Part shown: piece after piece, positions 63,903-64,000 of the stretch
Position numbering within the stretch: position 1 is the first letter of the stretch
Layout of the letters: every line of letters starts with the position of its first letter
Assembly: GCA_030682475.1 (NCBI GenBank)
Contig: JAUXOA010000029.1
Location: 52,562 to 116,561, forward strand
Direction: 5' to 3'
Length of the DNA: 64,000 nucleotides
Source of the DNA: Rhodoferax sp.
GTDB lineage: Bacteria > Pseudomonadota > Gammaproteobacteria > Burkholderiales > Burkholderiaceae_C
Translations under genes and position numbers: made by a program
Notes under the pieces: model-generated
Databases searched by the model: none
The model's input: only the letters and a program-made list of their open reading frames with translations
Told to the model about the DNA's origin: nothing

Positions 63903-64000
63903 ATGATGACGGAAAAATTGACCTCTCAGAATGCGCTGTATTCGACGATCGTGGTCTCGGGAAGGGTAAACGGTACCCTCGAAATCGTCGCATTCTTTCA
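63903..64000 (+). CDS. Possible start of a gene cut by the window end
   Basis: An open frame starts ATGATGACG and runs off the window, beginning MMTEKLTSQNALYSTIVVSG. No ribosome site is evident and the family is not recognised. If real, it would be near the place where the first integron cassette is expected. Confidence 0.2.
   Translation, partial: MMTEKLTSQNALYSTIVVSGRVNGTLEIVAFF

Noticed and set aside
63622..63993. Minus-strand open frame of 123 codons at the right edge
   Set aside because: No domain, no ribosome site and uneven composition; treated as non-coding.

Overview
The window reads as a chromosomal segment of a facultatively anaerobic betaproteobacterium of the Burkholderiales, most like Comamonadaceae and Rhodoferax. 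The grounds are high GC, the gene set and order (gltX, metZ, purF, cvpA, dedD, folC; tandem glycine riboswitch with gcvTHP; a Lys/Ala/Pro-rich SWIB protein; putrescine uptake genes), and an ATP-dependent class I benzoyl-CoA reductase cluster of the Thauera (Bcr) type. The genus is an inference from remembered gene content, not a database result.

Layout. 1-12.3 kb: a complete anaerobic benzoyl-CoA module. On the minus strand are korA-korB (2-oxoglutarate:ferredoxin oxidoreductase), a ferritin-like protein and a RidA-like protein. Diverging on the plus strand are had-oah-dch-bcrC-bcrB-bcrA-bcrD-fdx, behind an FNR-like box. 12.3-16.7 kb: a MocA-like/XdhC molybdenum-enzyme maturation pair, then an orphan EutA-like reactivase and a two-domain cupin protein. 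17-25 kb: an IS21 remnant, three tRNAs (Asp, Glu, Ala) and the housekeeping run gltX-metZ-purF-cvpA-dedD-folC. 25-30 kb: ppnP, argG, then an accessory patch with two integron attC-like sites, two toxin-antitoxin modules (one broken), a possible group II intron remnant and a frameshifted unknown gene. 30-36.3 kb: aceA, puuC and potIHG. 36.4-39.5 kb: an EamA transporter gene split by a 2,020-bp IS1595-family element that carries a trypsin-like protease passenger. 39.7-46.2 kb: a SWIB/histone-like protein, a TPP enzyme, an MFS transporter and a J-domain protein followed by three unknown genes. 46.2-50 kb: scoAB, a GDT1/TMEM165-type exporter, a thioesterase and an EamA permease. 50-62.5 kb: ETF-ubiquinone oxidoreductase, riboswitch-gcvTHP, trhO, nitronate monooxygenase, acyl-CoA dehydrogenase and etfAB. 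62.7-64 kb: an integron integrase gene with internal deletions and a LexA-like box.

How the genes work together. KorAB can reduce the encoded 2[4Fe-4S] ferredoxin, which feeds BcrABCD. Dch, Had and Oah then carry the dienoyl-CoA to the ring-opened pimelyl-type CoA ester. The ETF, ETF-QO and acyl-CoA dehydrogenase genes can take electrons from later beta-oxidation, ScoAB can handle acetoacetate, and AceA can assimilate the acetyl units.

The most unusual features are: (i) a dense family of intergenic GGGACAGA...TCTGTCCC repeats at nine loci, four of them inside the benzoyl-CoA cluster; (ii) an IS1595 element that fuses a five-helix EamA fragment in frame to a serine-protease passenger; (iii) an in-frame repeat insertion inside gcvP; (iv) a broken integron system (integrase lacking its first catalytic Arg region, stray attC sites, fused toxin-antitoxin cassettes); (v) a J-domain protein with three unrecognised companions; (vi) an orphan EutA/bicupin pair.
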